From the NCBI GenBank assembly GCA_024180945.1, contig JAKSGN010000038.1, forward strand, positions 930,001 through 994,000: 64,000 nucleotides of DNA. The letters run 5' to 3'. This stretch comes from Macrophomina tecta. Lineage: Eukaryota > Ascomycota > Dothideomycetes > Botryosphaeriales > Botryosphaeriaceae. Positions 21,896 to 35,165 of the stretch are shown here, in pieces. Within the stretch, counting starts at the first letter, position 1. Each line of letters begins with the position of its first letter. The position numbers and the translations under genes are program-made. A model generated the notes under the pieces. It saw only the letters and a program-made list of their open reading frames with translations, did no database searches and was not told the origin of the DNA.

Positions 21896-24800
21896 CTACC
21901 GCTTCGAAACAACAACCTCGCCGCCCTTCGCCATCACAATCTCCTGGCTAACCATGAACATACTCCACCCAGCATTCTTCGCCTCGCCCGTCCACGTCAG
22001 CGCATCCATCCCCTCCAGATCCATCAACTCGCCATCCGCGGCCACGCTTTCCGCAAAAGCACCAATATCCACATTCATCGTGGCCACATGCCTCACGACT
22101 TTCAGCTCCCCCTCCCTCTCCAACCCATCCAATGCACCAAACAGCGTCTGCGCAACGCCCCCCACCACATCCACAATCGGCACGACCCCCAAACTGCCCG
22201 CCAACCCCTCCAGCACCGGCCTCCTCCCCAATCCCTTCGCCAGCCCGACCAACTCCCCCAACACATCCTCCGGGGCAGGCCTGGCCTCCGCGCCGTCCGG
22301 CTTCAGCGGACGATGCACGACGACCTGCAATCCCGCCATCTCCGCGGCCGCGTTCTCGAGAAACCGCTCCGCGGCCCACTTGCTGGCCACGTACCCGTCG
22401 CTGCCGTCGCCCGGCGGCGGCGTCAGGGCGCTGTACTTCCCGACCTCGCCCGACGACACGAAATGAACTGGCACGCGCCGCGCCGCCGCGAGAGCTACAA
22501 TGTCTTTCACCGCACCGACGTTCGCCGCGCGCAGGCTCGCGTACGCATCCCAGAAGGAGCGGTTGGCGGCGACGTGCACGAAGACGTCTGCCTCGGCAGC
22601 GAGGGCGGCGGCGTCGGCCGGCGAGAGGCCAAGGAGGGGGAGAGTGAGGTCGCCGGACTTGGTGACGAGTTTGTCGGAGAGGAGGGGGATGCGAGAAACA
22701 GGTGCGGTAGAGGAGGAAGGGGACGGCCGCACGGCAACGGCGTAGATGCGCTTGACGCGCGGGTCCGCGGCGAGGTGCTTGAGGAGGTTGCGGCCAAGGA
22801 GGCCGGTGGCGCCGGTGAGGACGATGGTTAGGTCGGTGGATTTCTTGGGGGGTGTGGAAGCGGTGCTGGCGGGGAGGTGGATCTTGGTGGCGAGGTCGCC
22901 AGGAACGGCTGCTTCGGCGGCCCAGTCGATGGTGGTGGCCGTGGTGGGAGATTGCTGTTGCGCGCCTCCTGTTGCGTCGTCGATTGCGCGCGCCATGCCA
23001 GCCAGCGAGGCGGCGTCCATGACGTCGATGAGGCGCAGCTGCGCGCCGAAGGTCTGGCGGATCAGCGCTTGCAGCTTGACTAGCAGGAGCGAGTTGCCGC
23101 CGATATGGAAGAATTCCGTGTCTGGGGACAGAGCGGCCGGCGCGCCAGGGATCATATGTTGCCATATAGCGGCCAGGCGCGATTCGGTGGGCGTCAGGTT
23201 CGCGGCGGTTGTTGGGGCTTTGGGCGCTTGATCGGGGATGGCTAAAGACTTGACGGCCTTGCGGTCGACCTTGAGGTGTGGGGTGAGTGGGAGGGTGTCA
23301 ACGACTGCGAAGAGGGCTGGAACCATGTATTGTGGGAGCGGTAGGGTGGTAGGGAGGCGGTTGATAAAGACAGCCTGGTCCACAGTGAAGTTGGGTGCGA
23401 AGACGACGTGTGCCACGAGGAATTCGGAACCTTCCTCTCCGCGGAGGGATACCACGGCGCGGCTCAGAGCGCCATTAGCGGTGCTCATAATAGAAGCTTC
23501 AATGTCCTCGAGTTCCATCCGTACACCGCGCAACTTAATCTGTGTGTCTCCCTCGATGCGGCCTTCGTACAGCAGTTGGCCCTTGTCGGATAACCTTCCT
23601 CGGTCACCAGTTCTGTACATGATTCCCCCATTGTTGGCAAAGACATCCGGGACGAACTTTTGGGCTGTGAGCTCGGGATTATCGAGGTATCCGCCGACAA
23701 TTCCCACGCCTGCCAGGATGACCTCGCCGGGGCAGCCAATCGGAACCGGCTTCAGGTCCTCGTCGACGATATATACACTGTACCCAGGCAGTGGGTACCC
23801 AGCTGAGATTTGATCACCAGGCTTCATCGTACGGTAGGGAAGTTCCTCAAGCGTAGCATCGAGCGTTGCTTCAGCGGGGCCGTAGTTATTGACCAGTGTG
23901 ACCGGCAGATCCAGCTTCCGGAATTCAGCGAGGAGAGATTCTGTGACTGCTTCACCCGCAGTGACAGCAAACATCCATGATTTTGCCTTCTTCAGAGTCT
24001 CGCCCGCATATCGGAACCACATGAGGTACTCAGACGGGGTGGCGTCTGTGTAAGTTACACCTTCCGAGACGATGATGTCGGTGATAGAGACAGGATCTCC
24101 GCGTTGCTCAGCTGGAACGACATAGAGCGCGCCACCCATAGTGATGGGTGTGAGTATCTGCTCGAGAGACTTGTCGAAAGTGTAGGCGCTCTGTTGGAGG
24201 ACGAGCTTTGTTGCACCCTCGGGAAGGGTGGCTTGTTTGGTCCACACTTCCATATGCTTAACGAGGTTAGCATGGCTCATGTGCATGCCCTTTGGAGTAC
24301 CGGTTGAACCGCTGGTGAACAGGATGACAGCAGGCCCATCAGTCTTCGCTCTATTGGCTACTGGCTGATGGGAATCAGGTAGCGCCGAAACGTTGATAGC
24401 CTTGGAGTCAGTACCGCCCAATGCTTCAACCTTGTCCCACGTTTCCGAATGCGCAAGTATGGCAGCCGGCCTCGCCGCTTCAACGATGCTAGCGAGTCGC
24501 TTGAGAGGATTACGAAGATCGAGCGGGATATAAACAGCCCCTGCTCGGAAGATGGCAACCACAGAGCAGATCCAATCCGCAGTCGGGTTTTGAAACACGC
24601 CAACCCGGCCGCCGTCCGCAGCTCCATTCTCTATAAGAGCAGCAGCAATGCTGTTTACTCTATCATCCATCTGCGCGTAGGTGAGGACGTTACCGCGGCC
24701 ATCCTTGATAGCCAAGCTCGCTGTGTGCCTCTTGATGATCTCGTCAATCTGATGGCCCACGGTGGCTGGCCACTCGTACTTCGGCGACGGAACTACACTT

Positions 24801-27800
24801 CTATCAGCACGCCTAATCCAACCACAACAAGAAGGAGAAGGGAGAAGAAGTACTCACCCCTCCCCACGCTCACCGCCCTCTCCACCACCTCCCTCGGCCA
24901 GACCTCCACCGCACCCCACTCCCTCCCCGGCCGTTCCGCGCACTGCCTCAACACATGCACATACGCCTGCATCAACAACCGCGCCCCCTCCGCATCATAC
25001 AGCGCCTCCTGCAACTTGAACTCCAGCCGCGAATCGCCCGCCGCGTTCTCAATCACATCCAACGACACATCATACCCCGTGCGCGCCGTATACCAGTCCT
25101 CACCCGCCGCCTTAACCCCCATATACCGCTGCCGCTCCTGCACCCCCTGCCTGTAATCGACAAAAACCTGGAAGAGCGGTGCATGCGCCGCCGACCGGGG
25201 CAGGGCGTCGAGGCGCTCAAGCAGGATGTCGAAGGGGAGGCGGGAGCGCTCGAGAGCGGCGTACGCCTTCGCGCGCGCCGCTTTGACAACATCGCCAAAG
25301 GGAGCACTGTCCTCGCCGCGCTCGCAGCGCAGCGGTAGGAGGTTGAGGAAGAAGCCGAGGGTGCCCATGAACTTGGCGTCGGTGCGGTTGGCGTCGGCGA
25401 TGCCGACGAAGAAGTCGCGGCAGCCGGGGTCCTTCTTCTCGAGCAGCTTGAAGACCAGGACTTGCAGCGCGGCCAGGTAGAAGTGGAAGGTGGTGGCGCG
25501 CAGCTCGCGGGCGGCGGCGCGGATGGCGGAGGTGAGGGTCGCGTCGATGCGCGCGGTCGCCGACACTTCGGCGTACGTCTCGAGTGGGACCCGGTCGCGC
25601 ACGCGGGCAAAAGGGAAGAGCGGGAGGGGCTTGACGCTCTGCGGCTCGGGGATCATGGCGCGGTAGAAGGCGAGGTCGGCGTCCATCTTGCCGGCGGCGT
25701 AGTCGAGGCGCTGCTGGCGAGTGAAGGCGCGGTATTGGGAGGCCGGGGGCAGAGCCGGCAGGGATTTGCCTTTGTAGGCCTTCTCCAGGTCTGCGTAGAA
25801 GATGTTGAGCGAAACGCCGTCCATGGCGATGTGGTGGCAGCCGATGATGAGGAAGTGGGCGCGGTCGGATGGCATGGAGAGCAGGTGCACGCGGATGCCG
25901 GCCCAGGAGTTCATGTCCCAGACGTGGGCGCGAACAGCGTCGAGCTCCTTTTGGGCCTCCCCCTCCGTCTTGATGCGCTTGTGCATGAAGGGCACGAAGG
26001 ACGGGTCTGGGATGATTCCTTGCATCGGAGCATCGCCATGTTCGCCCGTCGTGAAGTAGCGGGTGCGAAGAGCTTCATGCCTCAACACCACGGCCTGAAC
26101 CGCCTTCTTCATATCCTCAGCACGGATGCGTCCCTCTAGACGCACGGAAATGGCCATATTGAATGTAGTGCGATCCCTCAGTACTTGATCCAGGAACCAG
26201 AAGCGGCTCTGACCAAAAGACATTGGTTCTGTGATTTCAGATTTGATTAAAGCATCGCGGGCTTTCTTGAGCACGTCGGCCTTCTGCTGCTCTCTGCTTT
26301 CTCTCCTTTCCCTTGCCTTCCTGAGTTCCTCTGCCCTCTTCGCCTCCTCAGCCGCCTTCCGTGCCAGTTCCGCCGCCCGTCGCTCCTCCTCCCGCTTCCT
26401 CTTTGCCTCGGCCTCTCGCTCCCGCTCAGCCTTCAGCTCCGCGGCCGACGATGGTAGTGGTAGCTGCTTGTTCAAGACTGGCGGAGCGTTAGAGGCCGGA
26501 CGCGAAACAGAGGGAACGGGAGCCGGAGCCACCGGGGGGCGACTTACACTGGACGGGTCAGCGCCGAGGTTGGGGACGATCTCGGGCGCGAGGCGGTCGA
26601 GGGCGTCGTTGAGCAGGTCGGCAATGGAAGCGCCGCCGAGCACCTTGAGGACCGGCATGTCGACGTCGACCTCCTTGAGGAACCAGGAGCGCACCTCGAC
26701 GGCGACGAGCGAGTCGACGCCCTGCTCGACCAGCGAAGCCGTCAGGGAGAATTCGTCCTCGGCCGGGATGCGGAGAACCTTCTTGATACGGGCCACGAAG
26801 CCGGCTGTTTGGAAGTGTCAGAAACCCAGTTGCTGTCAAAATGGAACTGCTGAACTTACCCTGCATGATCTCCACAACCTCATCCTTCGTGACCGCTGTC
26901 TGTAACTGAATCCTGACAGGAACAGAGGCCGAATCGTCGCCATCGTTTCTCGCCTGGGACCTCTCCAGCGCGAGGTGCGAGAATTTGATGTCCTGCAGAT
27001 ATCCAGCCTTGCTATCCTTATCCGCATATGTCGGCACGATACCCGTGATAATCTCATGGTTCTCCTTCGACTCGGGTCTGCCACGCACGATTGCCTCAGC
27101 AAACAGCATGTGCAAATCCTGCTCCGAGATATTCCTGTATCCGCTCTTGGCGAAATACTCCGCGTCGAAGTTCTCCGCGCGCTCAACGTAGCCGATACCA
27201 ACCAGCGACGAGATGCCGAGAATGGAGGCGGCAAGGCCGCGGCGCCGGCGCTGCAAGCCGAGGGCCTCCATGAAGGCGTTTGCGCCGATGTAGTTGCTCT
27301 GGCCCGTGTTGCCGACGGTGCCGGTGATGGACGAGAACAGGATGAAGAAGTCGAGCGTGTCCTCGGAGAAGAGCTCGTCGAGGTACATGGCACCGAGGAT
27401 TTTGGGTCGCAGCACCGTCATCAGGTCCTCATAGTCCATATTCTGGAATAGCGAGTCGATGAGCACCATGGCGCCGTGCGCGACACCGGCGATGGGCGGC
27501 ATCGTGCGGCTGATCTTGTCGTAGCAGGCGTGCAGCGAGGATTGGTCGGTCACATCGAGCGACATGGTTTTGATGACGGCGTTGTACTCGTCCTCAAGCG
27601 TCTCGATCCACTCCGAGTTGACCTTGGGGTTCCTGCTGGTGAGGACGACGTAACGCGCGCCATGGCGGACCATCCACTGGGTGATGGACTGACCGACCTC
27701 GCCGGAGAGACCGACCATGAAGTAGGTCCTGTCAGGCTTGAACAGGTTGTCACCTGTGTCGATGGGCTGGACGCTGACTGGAACGACGGCATCTGCCTCC

Positions 27801-30800
27801 CAGTCAACCACAGACAGCTGTTCGGCCTTTCCGGGGTGACCAGGCACATCCTTCAGCGGAAGGACCGTCTTGGTGCCCGGAATGGCAAAGCTGGTAGCCT
27901 TTGCCTTAGCCCAACCCGTCGACAAGTACTTGGCAACAAGATCAGGGTTGGCGGCAGGACGGCTCTCCACCGTGTTGCTAAAGAAGGGCGACTGGTCCGA
28001 AAGCGTGCAGCCGGCGGGAAGGTACTCGGAAATCTCCTTCATGAGCTTCGAGTCTTCCCTGCCAGACAAGTTGATGAAGAGCGAGACACCCTTCGGCAGA
28101 GTCTTCTTCAGCAGGCGGCGAGGCGAGTGAGGGTGGATGTAGATCCAGTTGGGACCCTTCTTGTCAGCCTGAGTAGTAGTAAAGAAGACGCGGATACGCT
28201 TGGTAGCAGCCTGCTTGGAGAGCGCGGCGGCAACGATCGGGTCGGGATCATGAGCCAGCAGAGTACCTTGGGCAGGAGCAACAGTGATGACAAGATCGGC
28301 CAGAATATTAGCTGCAACGGAAAGGAGAGCCTTGGACGCGTCAACCTTCGGGGGCTGCGGGATTGTCCAGTTCTGGGGGACTGCAACAACCGATTCGCTG
28401 CTGTCAGAGAAAGCAATGACACTCTCACCAGACTCGGTGGTGCCGTAGCAAAGGAAGTAGTAGCCGGCAGTTGGGACCTTGACAGACTGCAGCAGAGACT
28501 TGGATACCTTGACAATAACCTTGCCCTCTGCGTCCAGAGCGGGCTTGAGCGGCGATGGCTCACGCAACTCGTAAGAATCCTTGGTGCCAACCAGCTCAAT
28601 CCTTGCGTCCTTGGCATTGACCTCATGAGTGATCTGGCGCTTGGTGGAGTTGTAGCGGTCATTCATCTCCTTGACGGACTTCAAGCGGGGGATGTAGATC
28701 TTGCCGTTCTCGAGGTGCATCTCAGGCTCCTTGCTCCAGCGGAACGAGCCAGGCAGAAGCTCTTTCTCCCACCTGTGCAGTGCCTGGTGGCGCAGCATTG
28801 TTGCAGCAAATAAATCAGCGCTGCCCTCGTCCAGCACGTCGACGTCCAGGTTCTGGAAGTTGACGCTGGGGATCTCTTTGCGGATGGCGCGGGCCATATT
28901 GACGATCATACGGGCGTGCGGGTTCTCCGCCCTGCTGCCCTTGGTGACCCAGAGGATATCGCGGGCCGAGGAGAAGATCTCCTTCAGCGCCTCGAACTTG
29001 TCGGGTTGGTCATCCATCAGCTCCTGCATGACGGGAACGTCAAGCTCGGAGAGGTTGAGCACGCATGTCGGCACTGTGGCGCTTCCGTCCGCGAAGGCAT
29101 CGACAGATTCGACGCGTGTAACTGAGCTGAAGCGCGGCGTCAGCAGTTCGACGACGCGGTCGACAATCTCCGACACCTCCTCGGTCTGCCCACCAATGAC
29201 GACGAGCTCTTCTTTCTTGGCATCCGCGGGCTCAGTCTCCAGCGGCTGGCGGAGGAATTGCACGCGCTCGTCGACGGCTTGAGCAGCCATGACGGAGAAC
29301 GGGTGGAGACTGTCAAAGTTGGGGGCGTAGGTGTCGACGCCAGAGAAGCCGGTGCGCTTGTACACCTTGTCCCACTCGGCGATGTCGATAGTCGGGCCCC
29401 ACGGGCGGCCTGTATCGGCACCGATCCACCAGCCGGAGAGACCAGCCATGGCAAACCCGTTACGCAGACAAGGGTAGAAGGTAACAGTTTCCATGTTAAT
29501 CAGCCAACCGCCAGGCTTGAGGAGACGGCGGACGTTGCTCATGGTAGCGTCGAGATCGGCACCCACATGGAGCACGTTAGAGGCGAGAATCATGTCATAA
29601 TGGCCTTCTTGGAAGCCCTGCTCTGTAATGTCCTTCTCCATATCGAGCGTCTTGAAGATCATGCGGTCCGCAAACTCCTTAAAGCGCTCCTCAGCCGCCT
29701 CGAAGAAACCGGCCGACACGTCCGTGAACGTGTAGGTCGAGAAGTTCTGGCCAAGACGGGGCAGGATGATCCTGGTAGAACCACCAGTGCCACCGCCGAT
29801 TTCGAGCACGTTCATGCGGGGGTAGCGGTGGGTAAGTTGGACAGCCATGTTCGCCTCCCAGTTGTTGGCAATGTGGAGGCCAAGACCCTCTTCGTAGAAA
29901 GCATCCAGCATACCGTCACGGACCATAGTCTCGACAATGTTGCCGTTTGTGCGAATCTTCATGGGGAGATCCTCTCCTACAGCCCTGATCAAGTCGATAT
30001 CGGCACGCTGGCCATACGGCTCAACCAGCTTTTCTACGACATCTAGTGTATCGTTCAAAGCCTCGGGCTTGACGTGTGGGTGCTCGCCGTTCTTGACCTG
30101 GTCGAACACGAAGCGGCACCACTTAAGCATCCGCTTGTAGTGGATTAGCGTCTGTTCTTCTTCCTCAGGGGTGATTGTCTCGAGCAGTGTGCGCATCCAG
30201 TAGAATGAAAAACGCTCAGAATCCGTGGCCAATTTGACATCAAAGTCAGTGGGGTGGTTGGGGCCCGCAAGCTCACCGCTTGGGCCGTCGATATCGTACA
30301 CGAAGTTGGAGAAGAGGTGGCAGTCATTCTCGGCAGTGGCGTTGGAGAAGGGAACCATGCTGATGCCCTCGACTTCGAAAAGAACGTCCTCGCCGTTCTC
30401 GGCAAAAACCTCGATATCGGCACGCAGAGTTTGGTGAGGTCCGCTAGTGATTGCAGCTTGCCACGGCCACACGGTCTCCTCGCCAGGCGGAAAGGACGCA
30501 ACGGCGGGATTGAAGGTCATACGCTTGATGATCGTGGGGACATGAATGGACCACAGCCTCTCGTCACCGGGGGAGCTGAAGGCGGCAAAGATGGCCTGGA
30601 AAGAGGTATCCAAGAGGCCGGGGTGCAGCAGGAGATTGTCCTCCCAGTGATCTCCACGGACGTCTGTCATCTCACCTACAGCAGCATCAACCCTACGACG
30701 GATGTTGCTCATGGCCTTGAAAGGCGGGGAATAGTGGTAGCCCATGTCGGACAGTGCCTTATAGAATCGGTCGACCTCAACATCAACCATGTTGAACTGC

Positions 30801-33800
30801 TGGACAGGCACTGCAGCCAGAGTGTCGGGCGAAGGGATACCCAGGGTGACGGAGATGGTACCATTAGCGTTGTGGCTCATCTGGCGTTCCCCCTGCGGGC
30901 AAGATGTGACCTCAAACGTCGCAGAGATGGCTTCTTCCGTATTCTTGGTGACGTTCAGAGTAAACATGACCTCCTGCGCCGCAGACTCGTCGAAGAAAGA
31001 AATGGCACGGCCGATGACGAAATCACTCAGCTCGATGAGCTGCACAGAGTTCTCTCCAGCCAAGGTCATCACAGTCTCGATAGCCATGGAAACATAACCA
31101 GCAGCCGGGAAGACAGTCTGTCCTTGAAGCTTGTGACCGGGCATCCACGACACCTCCCTCTGCGTAAGGATGTTCCGCCACTGGACCTGGGGCCCTGTAG
31201 TACCCTCGATGGACTTGACGCCGAGAATGGGGTGGGGAGGCTCCTCTCTGTATTTGTACCCGGCCGACACGCGCGACTCAAACCAGTATGTCCTGTCATG
31301 ATCCCAGGGGTACCTAGGCAAGTCGACTGCTAAACTCTTAGGCTCAGAGCTACCAGAAACCAACTTATCGTATGCGTCAAAGTCCACCGCCGAAGGACCG
31401 AAGCGCTCCCAGATGAACCCAAGCGCGGCAGAGAAGGCATTAACATCGTCGCCACCACGCGAAAGTAAGCCGGTGTAGGGAGTCTCGGCATTACCAGATG
31501 CATCCTCGATGTTGTTTAGGGAGGGGCCCTTGAGTGCTGGGTGAGGACCAACTTCGATTGCCAGGTCAAAGGGGCCAGCCTCCTTGACAGCAGCAGTGAC
31601 AGCTTGCGAGAAAAGAACCGTGTTCTTCATGTTGTCGACCCAGTACTGGCTTCCCAGCGTCTCCTTGGACATCTTCGTCCCAGGCACCACGGACGAAAAC
31701 CAAGTAGTAGAGGTGACGTCGCCGATCTCGACACCGCAGCCGTCCAACGCCTTTTTGTACGGTTCTGAGCAAGGAATCATGTGGAAGGAATGGTAGGCCG
31801 TGTCGACGCGCAGCTTGCGAGCGAACTTAGACTCATCCTTGAAGATCTCCTCCGCCTGGTCAATGGCGTCCTCGTCACCAGACAACGTCACGCTCGAGGC
31901 TGCGTTGCTGGCGGCGACGGTTAGCCGGCCCTCGAACTCCTCAAGCTCGCAAAACTCCCTGGCGTCCTCCAGAGACGTGCCCACGGCCATCATGGCACCC
32001 TTAGCACCCGACTTCGACCCAGCAAGCTTGGCGTAGACACCACGGTAGTACGCGATGCGGATAGCATCGCTCGCAGACACCAAGCCGGCTGCGTAGGCGG
32101 CACCAATCTCACCGGAGGAGTGGCCGACGACTGCCTTGAACTTAATGCCCGCCGCCTTGATCAAGTCGACTAAGACGACCTGGACGGCCGTACAAAGCGG
32201 CTGCGACAGAGCAGCTTCAGCAAGGCGTGACGACTCCTTGGGCGCTTCAAGCTCTGCCCTGATGGACCAAGACGGGCGGTCCGCCTCGGGAAGCTCCTGC
32301 AGCGAGCGGTCCATGGCGGCGATGGTGTCGCGGGCATACAGAGAAGCCTTGATGAGGGCGGCACCCATGGTCGGCCACTGGGCACCCTGACCGGTGAAGA
32401 CACCCAGGATGCTGGGCTTCCCGACGCCAGAGGCACGGATACCCAAGTTCTCCTTCTTCTCGAGCGCCGCGTCGATGGAGTTGACAATTTCGGCGGCAGT
32501 CTGCCCAGCTACAGCCGTCCTGAATGCCAGTGCCGAGAGCCGGGTCTGGTGTGTCCACGCGACGTCGCGGACGTTGATGGGTTCATTAGTCTTGAGAAAG
32601 TCCGAGTACGACGCCAGCATCGCCTGGAGACTCTTCTCCGAGTTGGCCGAGAAGGTGATTGGGGTGAAAAGAGGCAGGGCGCCAGCGGCGGGCGCGCTAT
32701 GGACTTCAGGCTCGTAACTCTCCAGGATGGCGTGGGCGTTGGCACCGCCGAAGCCGAAGCTGTTGACGGAGGCGCGAAGAGGCTGGCCGGCGGGGGCTGC
32801 AGGCCATGGCTTTGCGGCTGTGGGCACCTCCAGGTTTGTGTAAAATGGGGCAACCCTATCCGCTAGCTTGGTAAAGTGCATGTTTGGTGGGACCGTCCTA
32901 TGCTGCATGGCGAGCGATGTGCCAATGAGGGAGGCCAAGCCAGCGGTTCCCTCTGTGTGGCCGATGATAGTCTTGATCGAACCAACGTATAGCTTGTTAT
33001 CGGCTTTTTCGCCGTCTTTGAAGAAGGCTCGGCTGATAGCCTCTGCCTCCTGAGGGTCACCGGCCGGAGTGCCCGTACCATGAGCGTGGAAGAACTGCGG
33101 ACGGTCTTTGGGGTTGAAAGGGTCCAGTCCGGCCTTCTTGTACGTATCGCGGATGAGTGCTGCTTGCGCGACGTTGCTGGGCATGGTGATACCAGTGGTG
33201 CGGCCGTCCTGGTTGAAGCCCGTCTCCCTCACGATGCACTCGATGTGGTCGCCGTCGGCCAGCGCCTGCGAGAGCGTTTTGAGCACTACGGCCGCGATAC
33301 CCTCGCCTCGCGCATAGCCGTTGGCTCCCTCGTCCCACATGCGGGAGCGCCCGTCGGGCGAAAGCATTTTCAGCTTACTCTCCGCAATGTACATTCCTGC
33401 GTAAATCTTCAGTCACGGCTGCGCACTCTGGGCTTCTTTGCCGACGTACCTGGACTAAGTATGAGGTTCGCTCCACATGCGACAGCAACATTGGAGTCGC
33501 CGCTCCTCAGCGTCTGCACAGCCTCATGCACCGCAACGAGTGAAGACGAGCAGGCTGTGTCAATGGTCATTGAAGGGCCGTGCCAGTCAAAGAAATATGA
33601 CACGCGGTTGGACATGATGCTTCTCGAGATACCAGTAGCGGTGTACTGAGGCAGGGAGTCCCAATCCCTCATCATGATGCCGGACCAGTCGTCACACATC
33701 TGTCCGACGTAGCAGGCGGTCGAGGAGCCGCGAAGGCTCTCCATGGACAAGCCTGCGGCACAGAGAGAGTCATAGACAGTCTCCATGAGAAGACGCTGTT

Positions 33801-34083
33801 GCGGGTCAATAGCTTCGCATTCCTTGGGCGGGATGTTGAAGAACTGTGAATCGAACGCTTTGGGGTCTTCAGCGAGAAAGTAGGATTTGGTGACGTTACT
33901 GGTGCCATGGTGCGCGCTGTCTGCGTGATACCAAGACTCTGCATTGAAGCGGTCGGATGGGATGGTTTGCAGGAGGTCGCGCGGTTCTCTGAGGAGCTCC
34001 CACAGCTTCGAGGGCGTTGTGGAGTGGCCGGGAAACTGGCATGCGCTGCCAATGACAGCAATGGGCTCGTTGCGTTGAGGCAT
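21896..34083 (-). CDS. Hybrid PKS-NRPS 2 (KS-AT-DH-MT-KR-ACP-C-A-T-R)
   Basis: There are four exons (33450-34083, 26860-33396, 24858-26804, 21896-24792) with GT-AG introns of 53, 55 and 65 bp, joining in frame to about 4004 residues. ATG 34083 ([13 protein letters not shown]) is used. Approximate positions: KS DTACSSS 174; AT GQGAQW 543 and GHSSG 635; [15 protein letters not shown] 963; [10 protein letters not shown] 1407; KR GLSGEVG 2103; ACP GVDSLVA 2420; an Arg/Glu/Lys-rich helical linker about 2490-2570; C HHIAMDG 2712; [12 protein letters not shown] 3195; T GGNSLLL 3607; R GATGLLG 3696 with an intact YxxxK at 22379-22393. There is no ER domain. The intact release domain suggests reductive off-loading to an aldehyde, as in cytochalasan-type synthetases. 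No coding lesion was seen. The third intron falls between the C and A domains, which proves one gene, not two. Confidence 0.93.
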
Positions 34084-34511
34084 GGCTGCGGGTGTGTGAT
34101 TGGTTGAAAGGGTGGAAGGCAAGATGCCAATTATCTGGTGGACAGCGAGTGCGGGTATGACTGGGGCAATAGGCTCGAGAAACGGGGCCAGATACGGGGC
34201 ATGGCGACCTTATGTCACTGCGTTGGCTTCGGGAGTAGTTTGTGACGTTGCGATTGTGGTGTATCAATTCGGAGTTTCGCGTGAGATGAGTCGGCGAATC
34301 CGAGCGTGGCCAGTGAGGACCGAAATCCGAAGCACAGACTGATGCTCAGCACTCGCGGCCACATCCGCCCAAGGCCAAGAGTGCACCGATGAATCCCGAA
34401 TCCCAGCAGTCCCGGGCTCAATACTGATCTCCTTCTCACAGCCGTCTTACTGCTGCTGCATTCTCGAGTCGTACACATCCGCACCAATTCAACATTGTCA
34501 GAGCCGTCGTC
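34084..34511. promoter_or_regulatory. Divergent promoter of PKS-NRPS 2 and serine hydrolase
   Basis: This 428-bp region lies between two outward-facing starts (34083 minus, 34512 plus), implying co-expression. No repeated motif stands out by eye. Confidence 0.55.
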
Positions 34512-35165
34512 ATGGCTGCGCGTCCCCTCATCATTTGTCTTCACGGCTCCGGATCTTCTGCTGCTATCTTTCATGCTCAAGCCCGCCGTATCTGCTCCAC
34601 ATTGGGCTCTCAGTTCAACTTTCTCTTCATCGACGCCCCCTTCCAAGGCCCCGCTGGGCCGGGAATCCTCCCCTTTTTCGAAGACGCCGGTCCTTACTAC
34701 TATTGGTTCACCAACGATGGCCATGACGAACAGTCGCGAGAAGCCGAATGGAACGCAATCTTGTCAACGCTGGAAGGGTTTCTAGAGGGCCATGGCTATC
34801 GCACAACCGACGTCAAGGGCGTCATGGGATTTTCGCAGGGAGCGTTGGTCTCTTCTTTGCTGCTGAAGCAGGCAAAGATTCAGAGAGATATGCACTGGTC
34901 GGCCTTGGCATACGGCATATTGCTCTGCGGGGGCGGCGGAGAATTGGGCATTTCCAAGGTTGGACACCTCAACGTCCCCTCGGTGCACTTGCACGGGCTG
35001 CGCGATCCGTACCTGATCAACGGAAGACGCCTGCTCAAGTGTTACAATCCCGCGACTGCAACAGTCGTGACGCACAACGCTGGCCATCAAATGCCGACAG
35101 CGACAGATGATGTCAAGCGGCTCGCAGATGCAATCGCCCAAGTGAGCAGGTTGACGGGCGAATAA
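34512..35165 (+). CDS. LovG/FSH1-family serine hydrolase
   Basis: A single exon of 217 residues encodes an alpha/beta hydrolase of the FSH1 family. It starts MAARPLIICLHGSGSS (oxyanion loop HGSG). The nucleophile elbow is GFSQGA, the acid is probably the Asp in LHGLRDPY, and the His is in HNAGHQMP. Members in fungal PKS clusters (LovG, Fus5) release or edit polyketide chains or hydrolyse intermediates. Since both hybrids carry their own release domain, a proofreading or late hydrolysis role is more likely here. It shares a promoter region with PKS-NRPS 2. Confidence 0.85.
   Translation: MAARPLIICLHGSGSSAAIFHAQARRICSTLGSQFNFLFIDAPFQGPAGPGILPFFEDAGPYYYWFTNDGHDEQSREAEWNAILSTLEGFLEGHGYRTTDVKGVMGFSQGALVSSLLLKQAKIQRDMHWSALAYGILLCGGGGELGISKVGHLNVPSVHLHGLRDPYLINGRRLLKCYNPATATVVTHNAGHQMPTATDDVKRLADAIAQVSRLTGE

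Noticed and set aside
22088..22831. 247-residue plus-strand frame over the release domain of PKS-NRPS 2
   Set aside because: It is antisense shadow; the minus strand has a continuous A-T-R domain protein.
24793..24857. Possible gene boundary between the C and A domains of the second hybrid (two separate genes)
   Set aside because: A good GT-AG intron joins the two parts in phase and restores a normal C-A junction, so it is one gene.
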